This document shows, one piece after another, positions 23,505 to 33,792 of a DNA stretch of 64,000 nucleotides. How positions within the stretch are numbered: the first letter of the stretch is position 1; every line of letters starts with the position of its first letter. Location of the stretch: contig NZ_JADOEL010000013.1 in NCBI RefSeq assembly GCF_015645465.1, forward strand, positions 60,630 through 124,629, in the 5' to 3' direction. This DNA comes from Herminiimonas contaminans (GTDB lineage Bacteria; Pseudomonadota; Gammaproteobacteria; Burkholderiales; Burkholderiaceae_D). A model generated the notes under the pieces. The model was not told the DNA's origin. It saw nothing but the letters and a program-made list of their open reading frames with translations, and ran no database searches. Made by a program: the position numbers and the translations under genes.

Positions 23505-26500
23505 AAAACTGCTCAAACGGGATCTGAATTTTTCTTTTTCTGATGATGCGACTGCACCATCCGACGAACCTGTACGTGTGGAAATATTCAGTGCAGAAAG
23601 ACTGGAAGCACACGCCGCACATCTTGCCGCCATACAAAAGATAGGGTCTGCATCTGGTGCCGCCAGTCTGGTAGCGGCAGCACGTGAAAACGGCAAGATA
23701 CTGACTGCTGCCCATGCCGCGATCGAACGCGCAACCGCAGAGCGCCGTGCGATCACATCGGCGGCGGAATGGCTGCTCGATAACCTGCACGTCATCGATG
23801 AAAACGTCGCCAGCGTGGTCGAAGGCTTGCCGCGGCGTCTGTATCGCGGCTTGCCCAAGCTGGTGGGTGGCGATCATGCCGGACAGGTACGCATCTATGC
23901 GCTGTGCTGGGAGTTCGCCGCACATACCGACAATCATTTCGATCCAGAGATCTTCCTGCGCTTCGTGCGCTCATATCAATCCGTGCAACGTTTGACGATG
24001 GCAGAGCTGTGGAGTCTGCCGGTGGTGATGCGTGCAGTGCTGCTCGAACATTTGCGTCGCGTCGCGGTGCGCGTCGTGAAGGCCCAGGCGGCACGTGAAG
24101 CTGCGGATGATTTTGCGAATGACCTGATCGTCATCGCACAAAAAATGCCGGAGAACGAACAACCCGGCATCGTCCTGCCACCCGGGCGTTTGCTGCAACC
24201 ATTTGTGGTGCAACTGGTACAGCGCCTGCGCTACCAGCAGCCGGGTTTCACTCCCTTGCTGGATGCATTAGGTGCGCGCCTGCTGGATCAGGGGCCGACC
24301 ATCGATGACATCGTCCTGCGTGAACATACGACACAGGTGGCATCGAACCAGACCATACGCAACATCATCACCAGCATGCGCACGATAGCGGCCTATGACT
24401 GGCGTGTCTTCTTTGAATCCGTCAGCCTGGTCGAACAGAAGCTGCTGACCCTGGCCAATTATGCCGAGCTGGATTTCCTGACGCGTGATCGCTATCGCAA
24501 GATCATTCAGCACATCGCACTGAACGCTCGATATTCGGAGCAGCAAATTGCCGACGCGCTGGTGCGCAAAATAGAATCGCATCGCAGCCAGATGTCGCCA
24601 GAGGACATCGTGGCAGACGAACGCGCGCTCGACCCTGGTTACTACCTGCTGGGACGTGGTCGCAGCGATCTTGAAGCAGAGCTGGGTTACCAGCCGCACC
24701 TGACACAAAAATTGCGCCGCCATTACATCGCGCATGCCAGCCTGTATTACCCGCTGACCATACTCTCGATGGCAGTGCTGATACTGGCGTTTCCATTGTG
24801 GACCACCTATGGCAAGGAGGTATCGTCCATATGGCTGACGCTGCTGGTCATTGCCGGTCTGTTTCCTGCTGTCGACATCGCCGTGACTTTCATCAACAAA
24901 GTCTTGATGCGGCTGTTCTGGCCGCGTCATTTGCCACGTGTTGAGCTAGCCGATATCACGGACAAAATGCGCACCTTTGTGGCGGTGCCTATCATGCTCA
25001 CCAGTGAAGAAGGGCTGGAAGAAGAGATACAGCAACTGGAAACGCATTACCTGTCGAATCCGGACGGCGAAGTGTATTTCACCTTGCTATCCGACTGGGC
25101 CGATGCGAAGCAGGAACACATGCCGCAGGATCTTCCTTTGCTGGAGAAAGCGCGACGTTGCATCGCGGAGCTGAATACGCGTTATGGCCCGAGCAAAAGC
25201 GGGCAGACACGTTTCTACATCCTGCATCGCCGCCGCTTGTGGAATGAGAGCGAAGGCAAGTGGATGGGCTGGGAACGCAAGCGCGGCAAGTTGCACGAGT
25301 TCAATCGCTTGCTGCGTGACGCGCAAGACAGCTCCTTCCTGCTCGACGACATCCCGGTGCCGCGCAATGTGCGCTATGTGGTGACGCTGGATGCTGACAC
25401 CCGCTTACCGATAGGTGCGTTACGTGCGCTGGTGGGTGTCGCCGTGCATCCTTTGAACCAGCCGCGACATGATCCTGACACCATGCAGGTGATTGAGGGC
25501 TACGGCATCCTGCAGCCGCGTATCACGCCGACCTTGCCTATGCAGCAGGAACGTACCTTGTACCGTCGTTTCTTCTCGGCGCGTGGCGGGGTGGACCCCT
25601 ACGGCGGGGCGGTATCGGACGTGTACCAGGATGTATTCGGCTGGGGCAGTTATTCCGGCAAGGGGCTGTACGACGTCGATGCCTTCGAGCGTGCCTTGTC
25701 CGGCAAGGTGCCGGAAAACACCATGCTCAGTCATGATTTGTTTGAAGGTGCGCTGGCCCGTTGCGCGCTGGTGAATGACGTCGAGCTGTTTGAAGATTTC
25801 CCGTCGCATGTGGAAGAGGCGGCCGCACGCCAGCATCGATGGACGCGTGGTGACTGGCAGTTGTTGCCGTGGTTGCTGCATACCGGACGCGTCTCTATGT
25901 CGACCATAGACAGGCTCAAGATCGCCGATAACATGCGGCGTTCGCTGACTGCACCGGCCATCCTGTTGACCCTGCTTGCCAGTTTCTTCCTGACCGGTGC
26001 TCCGGCCTGGCCGTGGCTGTTGCTGGCCATAGTCGGTCTGGCGCCGCCTGCGGTATTCCGCTTTTTCTCCGACTTGCTGCCGCATCGCGATGACCTCAGC
26101 TTTAAAGCACACTGGCGACGCGGGCTGGCAGTACTGCCGGATACCATCGCGGTAGTCTGTATCTCGCTCGCGATGCTGGCGCAGTATTCGTGGCTGATGC
26201 TGGATGCGATAGTGCGCACGCTGGTGCGTCTGGTCTTTACACGGAAGAAATTGCTGGAGTGGATTACTTCGGCGCAGGTACGGCGTGCGAAGAAATATTC
26301 ATACAGCAGCTTCTTCTGGCGCGGCCGCATGGGCATGGTCATTGCGGTAGCGATCATCGTTGCACTTGCCGTGTTTGATCCGGCCGGTTTGTGGCTGGGC
26401 TTGCCGTTCTGCCTGCTATGGCTGGCTGGTCCATTGATCGCGCGTGCTATCAGTTTGCCGCCGGTCGATACCAATGTCGAAGAACTGGATGTGGCAGAAG

Positions 26501-29500
26501 AGACAGAATTGCGTCTGGTGGCGCGTCGCACATGGCGTTTCTTCACGACCTTTGTGGTCGCGCAGGATAACTTCCTGCCGCCGGATAATTTCCAGGAAGA
26601 CCCACAGCCGGTGATCGCGCATCGCACCTCGCCTACCAACTTCGGTTTGTATCTGCTGTCGGTGGTGAGCGCGCGCGATTTTGGCTGGATCGGCCTGACG
26701 GACATGATGCACAGGCTGGAAGCGACGATGGAGACGCTGCAGAAGCTGCCGCGCTATCACGGTCATTTCTATAACTGGTATGAGACCGAGCGGCTGGAAG
26801 TGTTATCGCCGCGCTATATCTCGACGGTAGACAGCGGCAATCTGGCCGGACATTTATTTGCACTGGCACAAGCCTGCAAGGATGCGAAGGAACAAAGCGT
26901 ATTGCGGCCGACTATCGTGGCGGGCATGCGTGACGCTGTGCTGCTGTTGCGCCTGGCGATAGACGGCATAGGGCATGAACTGCGCACGCAGGCGGTCAGC
27001 ATTAATGAGTTACGTAAAAGCGCTGAACAGTTCAGCGACTTCCTGCTGACCACGAATGCGGTATCTCCCACGTATGCGTTCTGGGAAAAAATGGTCGAGC
27101 GCTCAGAGCATCTGTTCGACCTGGCGCAAGCATTCTCGGTGGAGGTCAAGAGCCCCGACAATGAAGTGCTGACCTGGGCCAATGAACTACGCGCTGCGGT
27201 ACGCATGCATTGCAATGATTTGGTCGTGATGATGCCATGGGTGCATCTGGAAGCGCAGGATGGCAGCAACAATCCTGAGTTGTGGCAGATCATCAATGGC
27301 AATATCAATATCCACATCGCACTGGAAGATTTGCCTGCGGCTTATCTGGCAGCGCGACGCGACATCGCACGCCTGTTCAATGCACAGAACCGGCTCGATC
27401 CCGACGTCATCCCGCAGCAATTGTTCGATGCACTGGATGGCGCGCTGATGCAGGCCGCGGTACTGGCGGTGGAGTGGCTGGACAGGCTGGAGAAAATGGA
27501 AGCGACTGCACGCGAGATGGCGATGGAGATGGATTTCCGTTTCCTGATGTCGCCGGAGCGGCAATTGTTTTCGATTGGTTACAACGCGGACGAAGGCAGG
27601 CTGGACGATAGCTATTACGATTTGCTGGCGTCGGAAGCACGCCTCGCCAGCCTGGTCGCGATCGCTGAGCGCCAGGCTTCGCCGTCCCACTGGTTCCGGC
27701 TCGGACGTCGTATGCTGCCCGGCATTAACGGGCCGGTCCTGGCCTCATGGTCGGGCTCCATGTTTGAGTACCTGATGCCATCGCTGGTGATTTCGTCGCC
27801 ACGCGGCAGCATGCTGGACCAGACTTGTCGCGACATCGTGGCGCGCCAGATTCAGTACGGCAAGGAGCGTCATGTGCCGTGGGGCGTATCCGAGTCCGCG
27901 ATGAATGTGCGTGATCGTGCCTACACTTATCAGTACTCTGCATTTGGTGTGCCGGGCTTGGGTCTCAAACGCGGGCTGGAGAAAGACATCGTCATCGCGC
28001 CGTACGCAACCGGACTGGCAGCGATGTATATGCCCAAGAGCGCGGTCGCCAACTTCCGTCGCCTGGCAGAGATAGGCGCACTGGGGCGTTATGGTTTCTA
28101 TGAAGCGCTGGATTTCACCCCGGGACGCCGTGCGGAGAACCAGACCATGGCTACTGTGCGTGCCTATATGGCACATCACCAGGGCATGCTGTTGGTGGCG
28201 CTGGGGAATGTGATCAATCGTAATGTGATGCGTCATCGCTTCCACCACGAACCTATCATTCGTTCTGCCGAACTATTGCTGCACGAATCACAACCGCGCT
28301 GGGTGCAACCAGCGTCGCTGGCACTGCGCGAAGAACGCGAGCGGCCGACTGTGGTGATGCCGGAATCCGGCGTAGCGCGGCAATTCGACAGTGCAATGAC
28401 GGCGACGCCGGAAACCCAGTTGCTGTCGAACGGTCACTATGCGGTGATGATGACGGCGGCCGGTTCCGGCTACAGCTTGTGGAATAAACTGGGTGTCACG
28501 CGCTGGCGTGAAGATGCGACCCGCGATCACTGGGGCAGTCACATCTATCTGCGCGATTCCGAAAGCGGTACGTACTGGTCGGCTGGCTTCCAGCCAACTG
28601 CGGTCGAGCCGGATTCCTATCAGGTCAAGTTCGCCGAGGACAGGGTGCGTATCTCGCGTGCCGATGGTTCTATCTCCAGTATGCTGGAAGTGATCGTGTC
28701 GCCGGAAGACGATACCGAGTTGCGCCGCCTGACCCTGACCAACAACGGTACCCGTACGCGCCACATCGAAGTGACTTCGTATATGGAAGTGTTGCTGGCT
28801 CCGGTCGCGGCTGATATTGCGCATCCGGCATTTTCCAATCTGTTTGTCGAAACCGAGTATCTGCACGAGATACGTGGCTTGCTGGCCTCGCGTCGGCCAC
28901 GCAAGGATGGTGAACCCCGGCCGTGGGCGGCGCATGTAGTCGCGCGTGGTGAGGGCAGCGACAGTGCGGTTGGTATCGAGTATGAAACTGACAGAGCCCG
29001 TTTCATAGGCCGCGGCCAGGGCGTGAGCAATCCTTTATCCATCATCGATGGCCGCCCGTTATCGAATACGGTAGGCGCGGTGCTGGATCCCATCTTCAGC
29101 TTGCGTGTTCGGGTACGACTGGAACCCGGTGAAATTGTGCATCTGGTGTTCTCGACGATGGCGGCTAACTCACGCGAAGAAATCCTCAGCCTCGCCGATA
29201 AGTACCATGACGGCTCTGCCTTCGCGCGGGTTTCGGCGCTGGTGTGGACGCATGCGCAAGTGCAATTGCATTACCTGCGTGTCGAGCATTACGAAGCGGA
29301 ACTGTTCCAGCATCTGGCCAGTCGCATCCTGTTTTCCGATCGCAGCGCGCGGGCCAGTGGCCGGGTGATACGTTCGATGCGCCTGAGTCATGCCGGCTTG
29401 TGGGGGCAGGGCATCTCGGGTGATAGGCCTATCGTCCTGCTGCGCATGGCCAAGCAGGAAGACTTGCGTCTGGTGTCGCAATTGCTGCGCGCGCATGAAT

Positions 29501-32277
29501 ACTGGCGCATGAAGCAATTACCAGTGGATCTGGTGATCCTGAATGAGAAAGGCGCGTCCTACGCACAGGAGCTGCAGGCAGCAATGGAAGGCATGGTACG
29601 TGCAGCGCAAGCCTTCTCGGCGCAGCAGGAGCAGGCTGAGCGTGGCGGTGCATACATCGTCAGGGCAGATGTCATTACCGATGATGAGCGTACCTTGTTG
29701 CTCGCTTCTGCACGTGTGGTGCTGGAAGGCGGGCAGGGTAGTCTGGCTGAACAATTGCAGGCGCGTCCTGAAGTGGAAGAGAATCCGCCGTTCTCGTGGC
29801 TTAAACGTGAAATTCAGGGGCCGCGTGCCGGACCGCCTAGCGTGCCGCCGCAACTGACGCTGTTCAACGGCCTCGGTGGTTTCGACAAGGATGGCCGTGA
29901 ATATGTGATCGTGCTGGGGCAGGATCAGGTCACACCAGCTCCGTGGATTAATGTCATTGCCAATCCGACTTTCGGTTTCACCGTATCCGAGCGGGGTGCG
30001 GGCTATACCTGGAGCCAGAACAGCCGGGAAAACAAGCTGACGCCATGGTCCAACGATCCGGTCTCTGATCCTTCCGGTGAGGCCTTTTATATACGTGATG
30101 AAGAAAGTGGCGCACTGTGGAGTCCGACCATCTCACCTATCCGCGTACCGCATGCGATTTACACGACGCGGCATGGGCAGGGTTATAGTCGCTTCGAGCT
30201 CAATTGCAGTGGCATCGTCAGTGAATTGCTGCAATTCGTCAGCTGGGATGATCCGGTCAAGATCTGTCGTTTACGCCTGAAAAATGTATCACGTGGTGCG
30301 CGTCGCCTGTCGCTCAGCTCCTATATCGAATGGGCGATGGGTGCGACCCGTGCCGACAACGTTCCTTTCATCGCGACTGAACGTGATGCCGAGAGTGGTG
30401 CATTGTTTGCGCGCAATCCGTGGAATATCGAATTCGGCCACAGGGTGGCTTTCATGGATTTGTGTGGCAAGCAGACTGCGTGGACCGGTGATCGCAAGGA
30501 GTTTATCGGCCGCAACGGCAACTTCCAGAAGCCTGAAGCCCTGACGCACGGCAGCGTGCTGTCGAATCGCGTCGGTGCCGGTTTCGATCCTTGCGGTGTA
30601 CTGCAGACCCAGGTCGAGATTGCAGTCGATGGCGAAGTCGAGATCGTGTTCCTGATGGGGCAGGCCGATGATGCAGATACGGCGCGTGCGCTGGTGCAAC
30701 GTTATCGCGCCGCCAATATTGAAGAAGTATTCGCAACCAGTCAGCGTAACTGGCACAACATCTTGCACAAGGTGCAGGTAGAAACACCCGATCGTTCGAT
30801 GGACTACCTGCTGAACGGCTGGTTGCTGTATCAGACCCTGAGTTGCCGCTTCTGGGCGCGTACGGCGTTCTATCAGGCTGGTGGTGCTTATGGTTTCCGC
30901 GATCAGTTGCAGGACACGCAAGCACTGGCACTGGTCGCGCCGACCCTGGCGCGTGAACAAATCCTGCGTGCGTCATCGCGCCAGTTCCCGGAAGGCGACG
31001 TGCAGCACTGGTGGCATCCGCCCAGCGGGCGCGGCGTGCGTACGCATATCTCGGATGATTTGATCTGGCTGCCGTACTGCGCTGCGCATTATGTCGATGT
31101 GACGGGCGATGCTCAGATTTACGATGAAATGCAGCCTTTCCTTGAAGGCGATCCTTTGCCATTGGAGAAGGAAGACGCTTATTTCGAAGCGCATATCTCC
31201 GAACAAACCGCGAGTGTGTATGAGCATTGCGCGCGTGCACTGGATCACAGCCTGCATACCGGGCCGCATGGCTTGCCGCTGATGGGCGGTGGCGACTGGA
31301 ACGATGGCATGAACCGGGTCGGGCATGGTGGCAAAGGTGAAAGCGTGTGGCTGGCGTGGTTCCTGTACGCCACCTTGCTGCGTTTCGCACCAGTAGCGGA
31401 AGCACGCAAGGACAAGGCGCGCGCGACGCGCTGGCGCAAGCATGCAGAGAAACTGAAGAAAGCTACCGAGCAGCATGCGTGGGATGGTGCATGGTATCGC
31501 CGCGCCTATTTCGACGATGGCACGCCGCTGGGTTCGGCCAGCAATGCCGAGTGCCGTATCGATTCGATCGCACAGAGCTGGTCGGTCATTTCCGGCGCGG
31601 GCGAGCCGGAGCGTAGCCAGCGTGCGATGGACTCAGTGGATCAATATCTGATCCGGCCGGGCGATGATTTGATCCTGCTCTTCACACCGCCGTTCGACAA
31701 GACGCCGCTGGATCCAGGCTACATCAAAGGCTATTTGCCGGGCGTGCGGGAAAACGGCGGACAGTACACGCATGCCGCCGTGTGGTGTCTGATCGCTTAT
31801 TCAAAAATGGGCAAGGGCGGGCAGGCGCATGACTTGTTCAAGATGATCAATCCGGCAAATCGCAGCAGTTCGCGCACCGGCATGGCCGCATACAAGGTCG
31901 AACCGTACGCAGTGGCTGCCGATATCTATGCGGAGTCGCCACATGTCAGGCGCGGCGGCTGGACCTGGTACACCGGTGCCGCAGGCTGGCTGTACCGGGC
32001 CGGGGTAGAGTCGATACTGGGCTTGTGCGTACAGGCGGATCGGCTCAGCCTCGATCCTTGTCTGCCGAATGAATGGCGGAATGCGAAGCTCCATTATCGC
32101 TATGGTGCGACGGTCTACAACATCACGATCCAGAATCCGACCGGTATCAGCAAGGGTGTGCTGCGGGTAGAGCTGGATGGTGTGGTGATGCCGGATCAAT
32201 TCGTCACCATGCGTGATGATGGCGCAGCGCATACCGTTACCGTGCTGATGGGCACGCCGGTCTTGCCGACCGTCTGA
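23497..32277 (+). CDS. ndvB: Cyclic beta-1,2-glucan synthase (NdvB/Cgs type)
   Basis: 2926 residues, close to the Brucella and Rhizobium enzymes (about 2830-2870). It polymerises UDP-glucose, cyclises the chain and exports or retains the product as periplasmic glucan. The GT84-type synthase part, with membrane helices, holds YVVTLDADTRLP and the QxxRW-like ARQHRWTRGDWQLLPW (about 770-790). A central glucoamylase-like region and duplicated carbohydrate-binding domains follow. The C-terminal GH94 phosphorylase domain carries MGGGDWNDGMNRVGHGGKGE (about 2595). The start is TTG, since an in-frame stop at 23452 leaves no ATG or GTG. Roles in osmotic adaptation and host interaction are known for the family. 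Confidence 0.93.
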   Translation: MLKKLLKRDLNFSFSDDATAPSDEPVRVEIFSAERLEAHAAHLAAIQKIGSASGAASLVAAARENGKILTAAHAAIERATAERRAITSAAEWLLDNLHVIDENVASVVEGLPRRLYRGLPKLVGGDHAGQVRIYALCWEFAAHTDNHFDPEIFLRFVRSYQSVQRLTMAELWSLPVVMRAVLLEHLRRVAVRVVKAQAAREAADDFANDLIVIAQKMPENEQPGIVLPPGRLLQPFVVQLVQRLRYQQPGFTPLLDALGARLLDQGPTIDDIVLREHTTQVASNQTIRNIITSMRTIAAYDWRVFFESVSLVEQKLLTLANYAELDFLTRDRYRKIIQHIALNARYSEQQIADALVRKIESHRSQMSPEDIVADERALDPGYYLLGRGRSDLEAELGYQPHLTQKLRRHYIAHASLYYPLTILSMAVLILAFPLWTTYGKEVSSIWLTLLVIAGLFPAVDIAVTFINKVLMRLFWPRHLPRVELADITDKMRTFVAVPIMLTSEEGLEEEIQQLETHYLSNPDGEVYFTLLSDWADAKQEHMPQDLPLLEKARRCIAELNTRYGPSKSGQTRFYILHRRRLWNESEGKWMGWERKRGKLHEFNRLLRDAQDSSFLLDDIPVPRNVRYVVTLDADTRLPIGALRALVGVAVHPLNQPRHDPDTMQVIEGYGILQPRITPTLPMQQERTLYRRFFSARGGVDPYGGAVSDVYQDVFGWGSYSGKGLYDVDAFERALSGKVPENTMLSHDLFEGALARCALVNDVELFEDFPSHVEEAAARQHRWTRGDWQLLPWLLHTGRVSMSTIDRLKIADNMRRSLTAPAILLTLLASFFLTGAPAWPWLLLAIVGLAPPAVFRFFSDLLPHRDDLSFKAHWRRGLAVLPDTIAVVCISLAMLAQYSWLMLDAIVRTLVRLVFTRKKLLEWITSAQVRRAKKYSYSSFFWRGRMGMVIAVAIIVALAVFDPAGLWLGLPFCLLWLAGPLIARAISLPPVDTNVEELDVAEETELRLVARRTWRFFTTFVVAQDNFLPPDNFQEDPQPVIAHRTSPTNFGLYLLSVVSARDFGWIGLTDMMHRLEATMETLQKLPRYHGHFYNWYETERLEVLSPRYISTVDSGNLAGHLFALAQACKDAKEQSVLRPTIVAGMRDAVLLLRLAIDGIGHELRTQAVSINELRKSAEQFSDFLLTTNAVSPTYAFWEKMVERSEHLFDLAQAFSVEVKSPDNEVLTWANELRAAVRMHCNDLVVMMPWVHLEAQDGSNNPELWQIINGNINIHIALEDLPAAYLAARRDIARLFNAQNRLDPDVIPQQLFDALDGALMQAAVLAVEWLDRLEKMEATAREMAMEMDFRFLMSPERQLFSIGYNADEGRLDDSYYDLLASEARLASLVAIAERQASPSHWFRLGRRMLPGINGPVLASWSGSMFEYLMPSLVISSPRGSMLDQTCRDIVARQIQYGKERHVPWGVSESAMNVRDRAYTYQYSAFGVPGLGLKRGLEKDIVIAPYATGLAAMYMPKSAVANFRRLAEIGALGRYGFYEALDFTPGRRAENQTMATVRAYMAHHQGMLLVALGNVINRNVMRHRFHHEPIIRSAELLLHESQPRWVQPASLALREERERPTVVMPESGVARQFDSAMTATPETQLLSNGHYAVMMTAAGSGYSLWNKLGVTRWREDATRDHWGSHIYLRDSESGTYWSAGFQPTAVEPDSYQVKFAEDRVRISRADGSISSMLEVIVSPEDDTELRRLTLTNNGTRTRHIEVTSYMEVLLAPVAADIAHPAFSNLFVETEYLHEIRGLLASRRPRKDGEPRPWAAHVVARGEGSDSAVGIEYETDRARFIGRGQGVSNPLSIIDGRPLSNTVGAVLDPIFSLRVRVRLEPGEIVHLVFSTMAANSREEILSLADKYHDGSAFARVSALVWTHAQVQLHYLRVEHYEAELFQHLASRILFSDRSARASGRVIRSMRLSHAGLWGQGISGDRPIVLLRMAKQEDLRLVSQLLRAHEYWRMKQLPVDLVILNEKGASYAQELQAAMEGMVRAAQAFSAQQEQAERGGAYIVRADVITDDERTLLLASARVVLEGGQGSLAEQLQARPEVEENPPFSWLKREIQGPRAGPPSVPPQLTLFNGLGGFDKDGREYVIVLGQDQVTPAPWINVIANPTFGFTVSERGAGYTWSQNSRENKLTPWSNDPVSDPSGEAFYIRDEESGALWSPTISPIRVPHAIYTTRHGQGYSRFELNCSGIVSELLQFVSWDDPVKICRLRLKNVSRGARRLSLSSYIEWAMGATRADNVPFIATERDAESGALFARNPWNIEFGHRVAFMDLCGKQTAWTGDRKEFIGRNGNFQKPEALTHGSVLSNRVGAGFDPCGVLQTQVEIAVDGEVEIVFLMGQADDADTARALVQRYRAANIEEVFATSQRNWHNILHKVQVETPDRSMDYLLNGWLLYQTLSCRFWARTAFYQAGGAYGFRDQLQDTQALALVAPTLAREQILRASSRQFPEGDVQHWWHPPSGRGVRTHISDDLIWLPYCAAHYVDVTGDAQIYDEMQPFLEGDPLPLEKEDAYFEAHISEQTASVYEHCARALDHSLHTGPHGLPLMGGGDWNDGMNRVGHGGKGESVWLAWFLYATLLRFAPVAEARKDKARATRWRKHAEKLKKATEQHAWDGAWYRRAYFDDGTPLGSASNAECRIDSIAQSWSVISGAGEPERSQRAMDSVDQYLIRPGDDLILLFTPPFDKTPLDPGYIKGYLPGVRENGGQYTHAAVWCLIAYSKMGKGGQAHDLFKMINPANRSSSRTGMAAYKVEPYAVAADIYAESPHVRRGGWTWYTGAAGWLYRAGVESILGLCVQADRLSLDPCLPNEWRNAKLHYRYGATVYNITIQNPTGISKGVLRVELDGVVMPDQFVTMRDDGAAHTVTVLMGTPVLPTV

Positions 32278-32478
32278 CTCATGTCCGGAAGCAGTGGGTG
32301 CCGAGCCGGGCATCCGTTGCTTTGCATCATCAGCCAGATTTTTCCAAACCGCGAATAGCTATCCAAAAGCCTCGCATCTCGGCTCTTAGCTTCTGCATCC
32401 AATCACGATAATGGTGTTCCATGCCGTCATACCCATACCGGGTACGAACGCTCACCGACTATCCATAAGGATGAAACG

Positions 32479-33411
32479 ATGCTGACCGAACGCGAATTAG
32501 AAAGCTGTTACCTGGGCCAATTCATTCCTGTCCACTATCACCACAATATGCTGATGGACAACCGACGCATGTCGGGCTTCAAGGCAGCGATCACGCATCT
32601 GGTTGCGCCGGGCGCCAAGGTGCTGGAGCTGGGTGGCGGTACTGGTGTGCTGTCATGGTTTGCCGCGGCCAAAGCAGAAAAAGTCTGGTGCGTCGAGTAC
32701 AACCCGGACCTGGTAGCAGAAGCGAAGCGTTTCCTGGCGCAAAACGTAAACGGTGACAAGGTGGAAGTGATACAGGGCGATGCCTTTGAATACCTGCCGC
32801 CGGAGCCGGTCGATGTCGTCATCTGTGAAATGATCCACGTCGCCATGCTGCGTGAGAAGCAGGTGCAGGTGATTGAGTCCTTCAAGCAGCGCTATCTGGA
32901 GAAATTCGGTGGTCCGCTGCCACTCTTCATCCCGGAAGCGATGATCATGGCGGTCCAGCCTTTACAGCAGGATTACTGCTTCGAGGGTTATAACGCGCCT
33001 ATCGTACAGTTCCAGGAACCGACTTTCATCCAGCCTGGCAGCGTTGAGCTGGCGCAGCCTTCGGTTTATTCCCTGCTGGATTTCACCCAGGCCGTACCGG
33101 CGCAAATCGCGTGGCAAGGTGTGTTTGCGATCGAACACGACGGCACGGTGAATGCCCTGCGTTTTGTGACCAAGAATATCCTGGCCGTCGTGATGGAACA
33201 GTCAACGACAGTTGATTGGCTGAATCATTACCTGGTCTTGCCGTTGGCGGAACCAGTCAGCGTACAAAAAGGCGATCAGCTATACGTCAGCCTGGAGTAC
33301 AAGGCGGGCGGTTCGATCCCGTCGCTGCAAGCTTCGTTGCGTGCCCAGCATTTGCATGTGGTGGAAGCGGAATGGACGGCGCAGAGCCAGCATGTGGCGG
33401 CATATGCCTGA
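32479..33411 (+). CDS. PRMT-like SAM-dependent methyltransferase
   Basis: 310 residues with the class I methyltransferase motifs LELGGGTGVLSWFAA (about 51-65), VEYNPDLV, and an acidic-loop segment DVVICEMIHVAMLREK. This last corresponds in position to the double-E loop of protein arginine methyltransferases, but only one Glu sits in the usual place. A beta-rich C-terminal half (PGSVELAQPSVYSLLDFTQ...) also recalls the PRMT barrel. The ribosome site AAGGATG precedes the ATG. Monocistronic, ended by a terminator at 33441. The substrate is unknown. Confidence 0.72.
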   Translation: MLTERELESCYLGQFIPVHYHHNMLMDNRRMSGFKAAITHLVAPGAKVLELGGGTGVLSWFAAAKAEKVWCVEYNPDLVAEAKRFLAQNVNGDKVEVIQGDAFEYLPPEPVDVVICEMIHVAMLREKQVQVIESFKQRYLEKFGGPLPLFIPEAMIMAVQPLQQDYCFEGYNAPIVQFQEPTFIQPGSVELAQPSVYSLLDFTQAVPAQIAWQGVFAIEHDGTVNALRFVTKNILAVVMEQSTTVDWLNHYLVLPLAEPVSVQKGDQLYVSLEYKAGGSIPSLQASLRAQHLHVVEAEWTAQSQHVAAYA

Positions 33412-33440
33412 TAAGTAACGCGGGGCAGGACAAGAAGCAA

Positions 33441-33472
33441 AATAGCGAGCGCAGCAGGCTCGCTATTTTTAT
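33441..33472. terminator. Bidirectional terminator between converging genes
   Basis: AATAGCGAGC/GCTCGCTATT form a 10-bp stem followed by TTTTATTT. It lies between the methyltransferase and the DUF2970 gene on the other strand. Confidence 0.8.
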
Positions 33473-33681
33473 TTGAGCACGAGGGAAACGACCAGCAGTA
33501 GGATGCCGATAAAGATAGCGACGCCCAGCAGCGCGGCAGCCAGCACATAGAACGGATTCAGGCTGGTATTGTCCTTCTCGTAATCCGAGCGGCGGCGCAA
33601 GCCGATGAAGGACCAGAAAATCGCACCCATGGTCGCGAAAAACGACATTTTTTCGGGTTCCTGCTTGATCGGTTCCGACAT
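33469..33681 (-). CDS. DUF2970 small membrane protein
   Basis: A 70-residue protein beginning MSEPIKQEPEKMSFFATMGA. ATG 33681 is chosen because AAGGAG is six bases upstream; an adjacent ATG and a longer frame to 33738 are less likely. The DUF2970 signature FWSFIGLRRRSDYEKD is followed by LNPFYVLAAALLGVAIFIGILLLVV, a single membrane helix. Small proteins of this family are common in betaproteobacteria and have no assigned function. Its stop codon lies inside the terminator stem region. Confidence 0.85.
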   Translation of the reverse strand: MSEPIKQEPEKMSFFATMGAIFWSFIGLRRRSDYEKDNTSLNPFYVLAAALLGVAIFIGILLLVVSLVLK

Positions 33682-33792
33682 CATTTTCTCCTTCAGGTCA
33701 GCAAAAGCATACTCCTGGTATGCCCGGCTACACAGCATCAGATGCGACGATATTTCCCGTAGCAGACACGTGCGTACGGGAAATTCTGCCGG

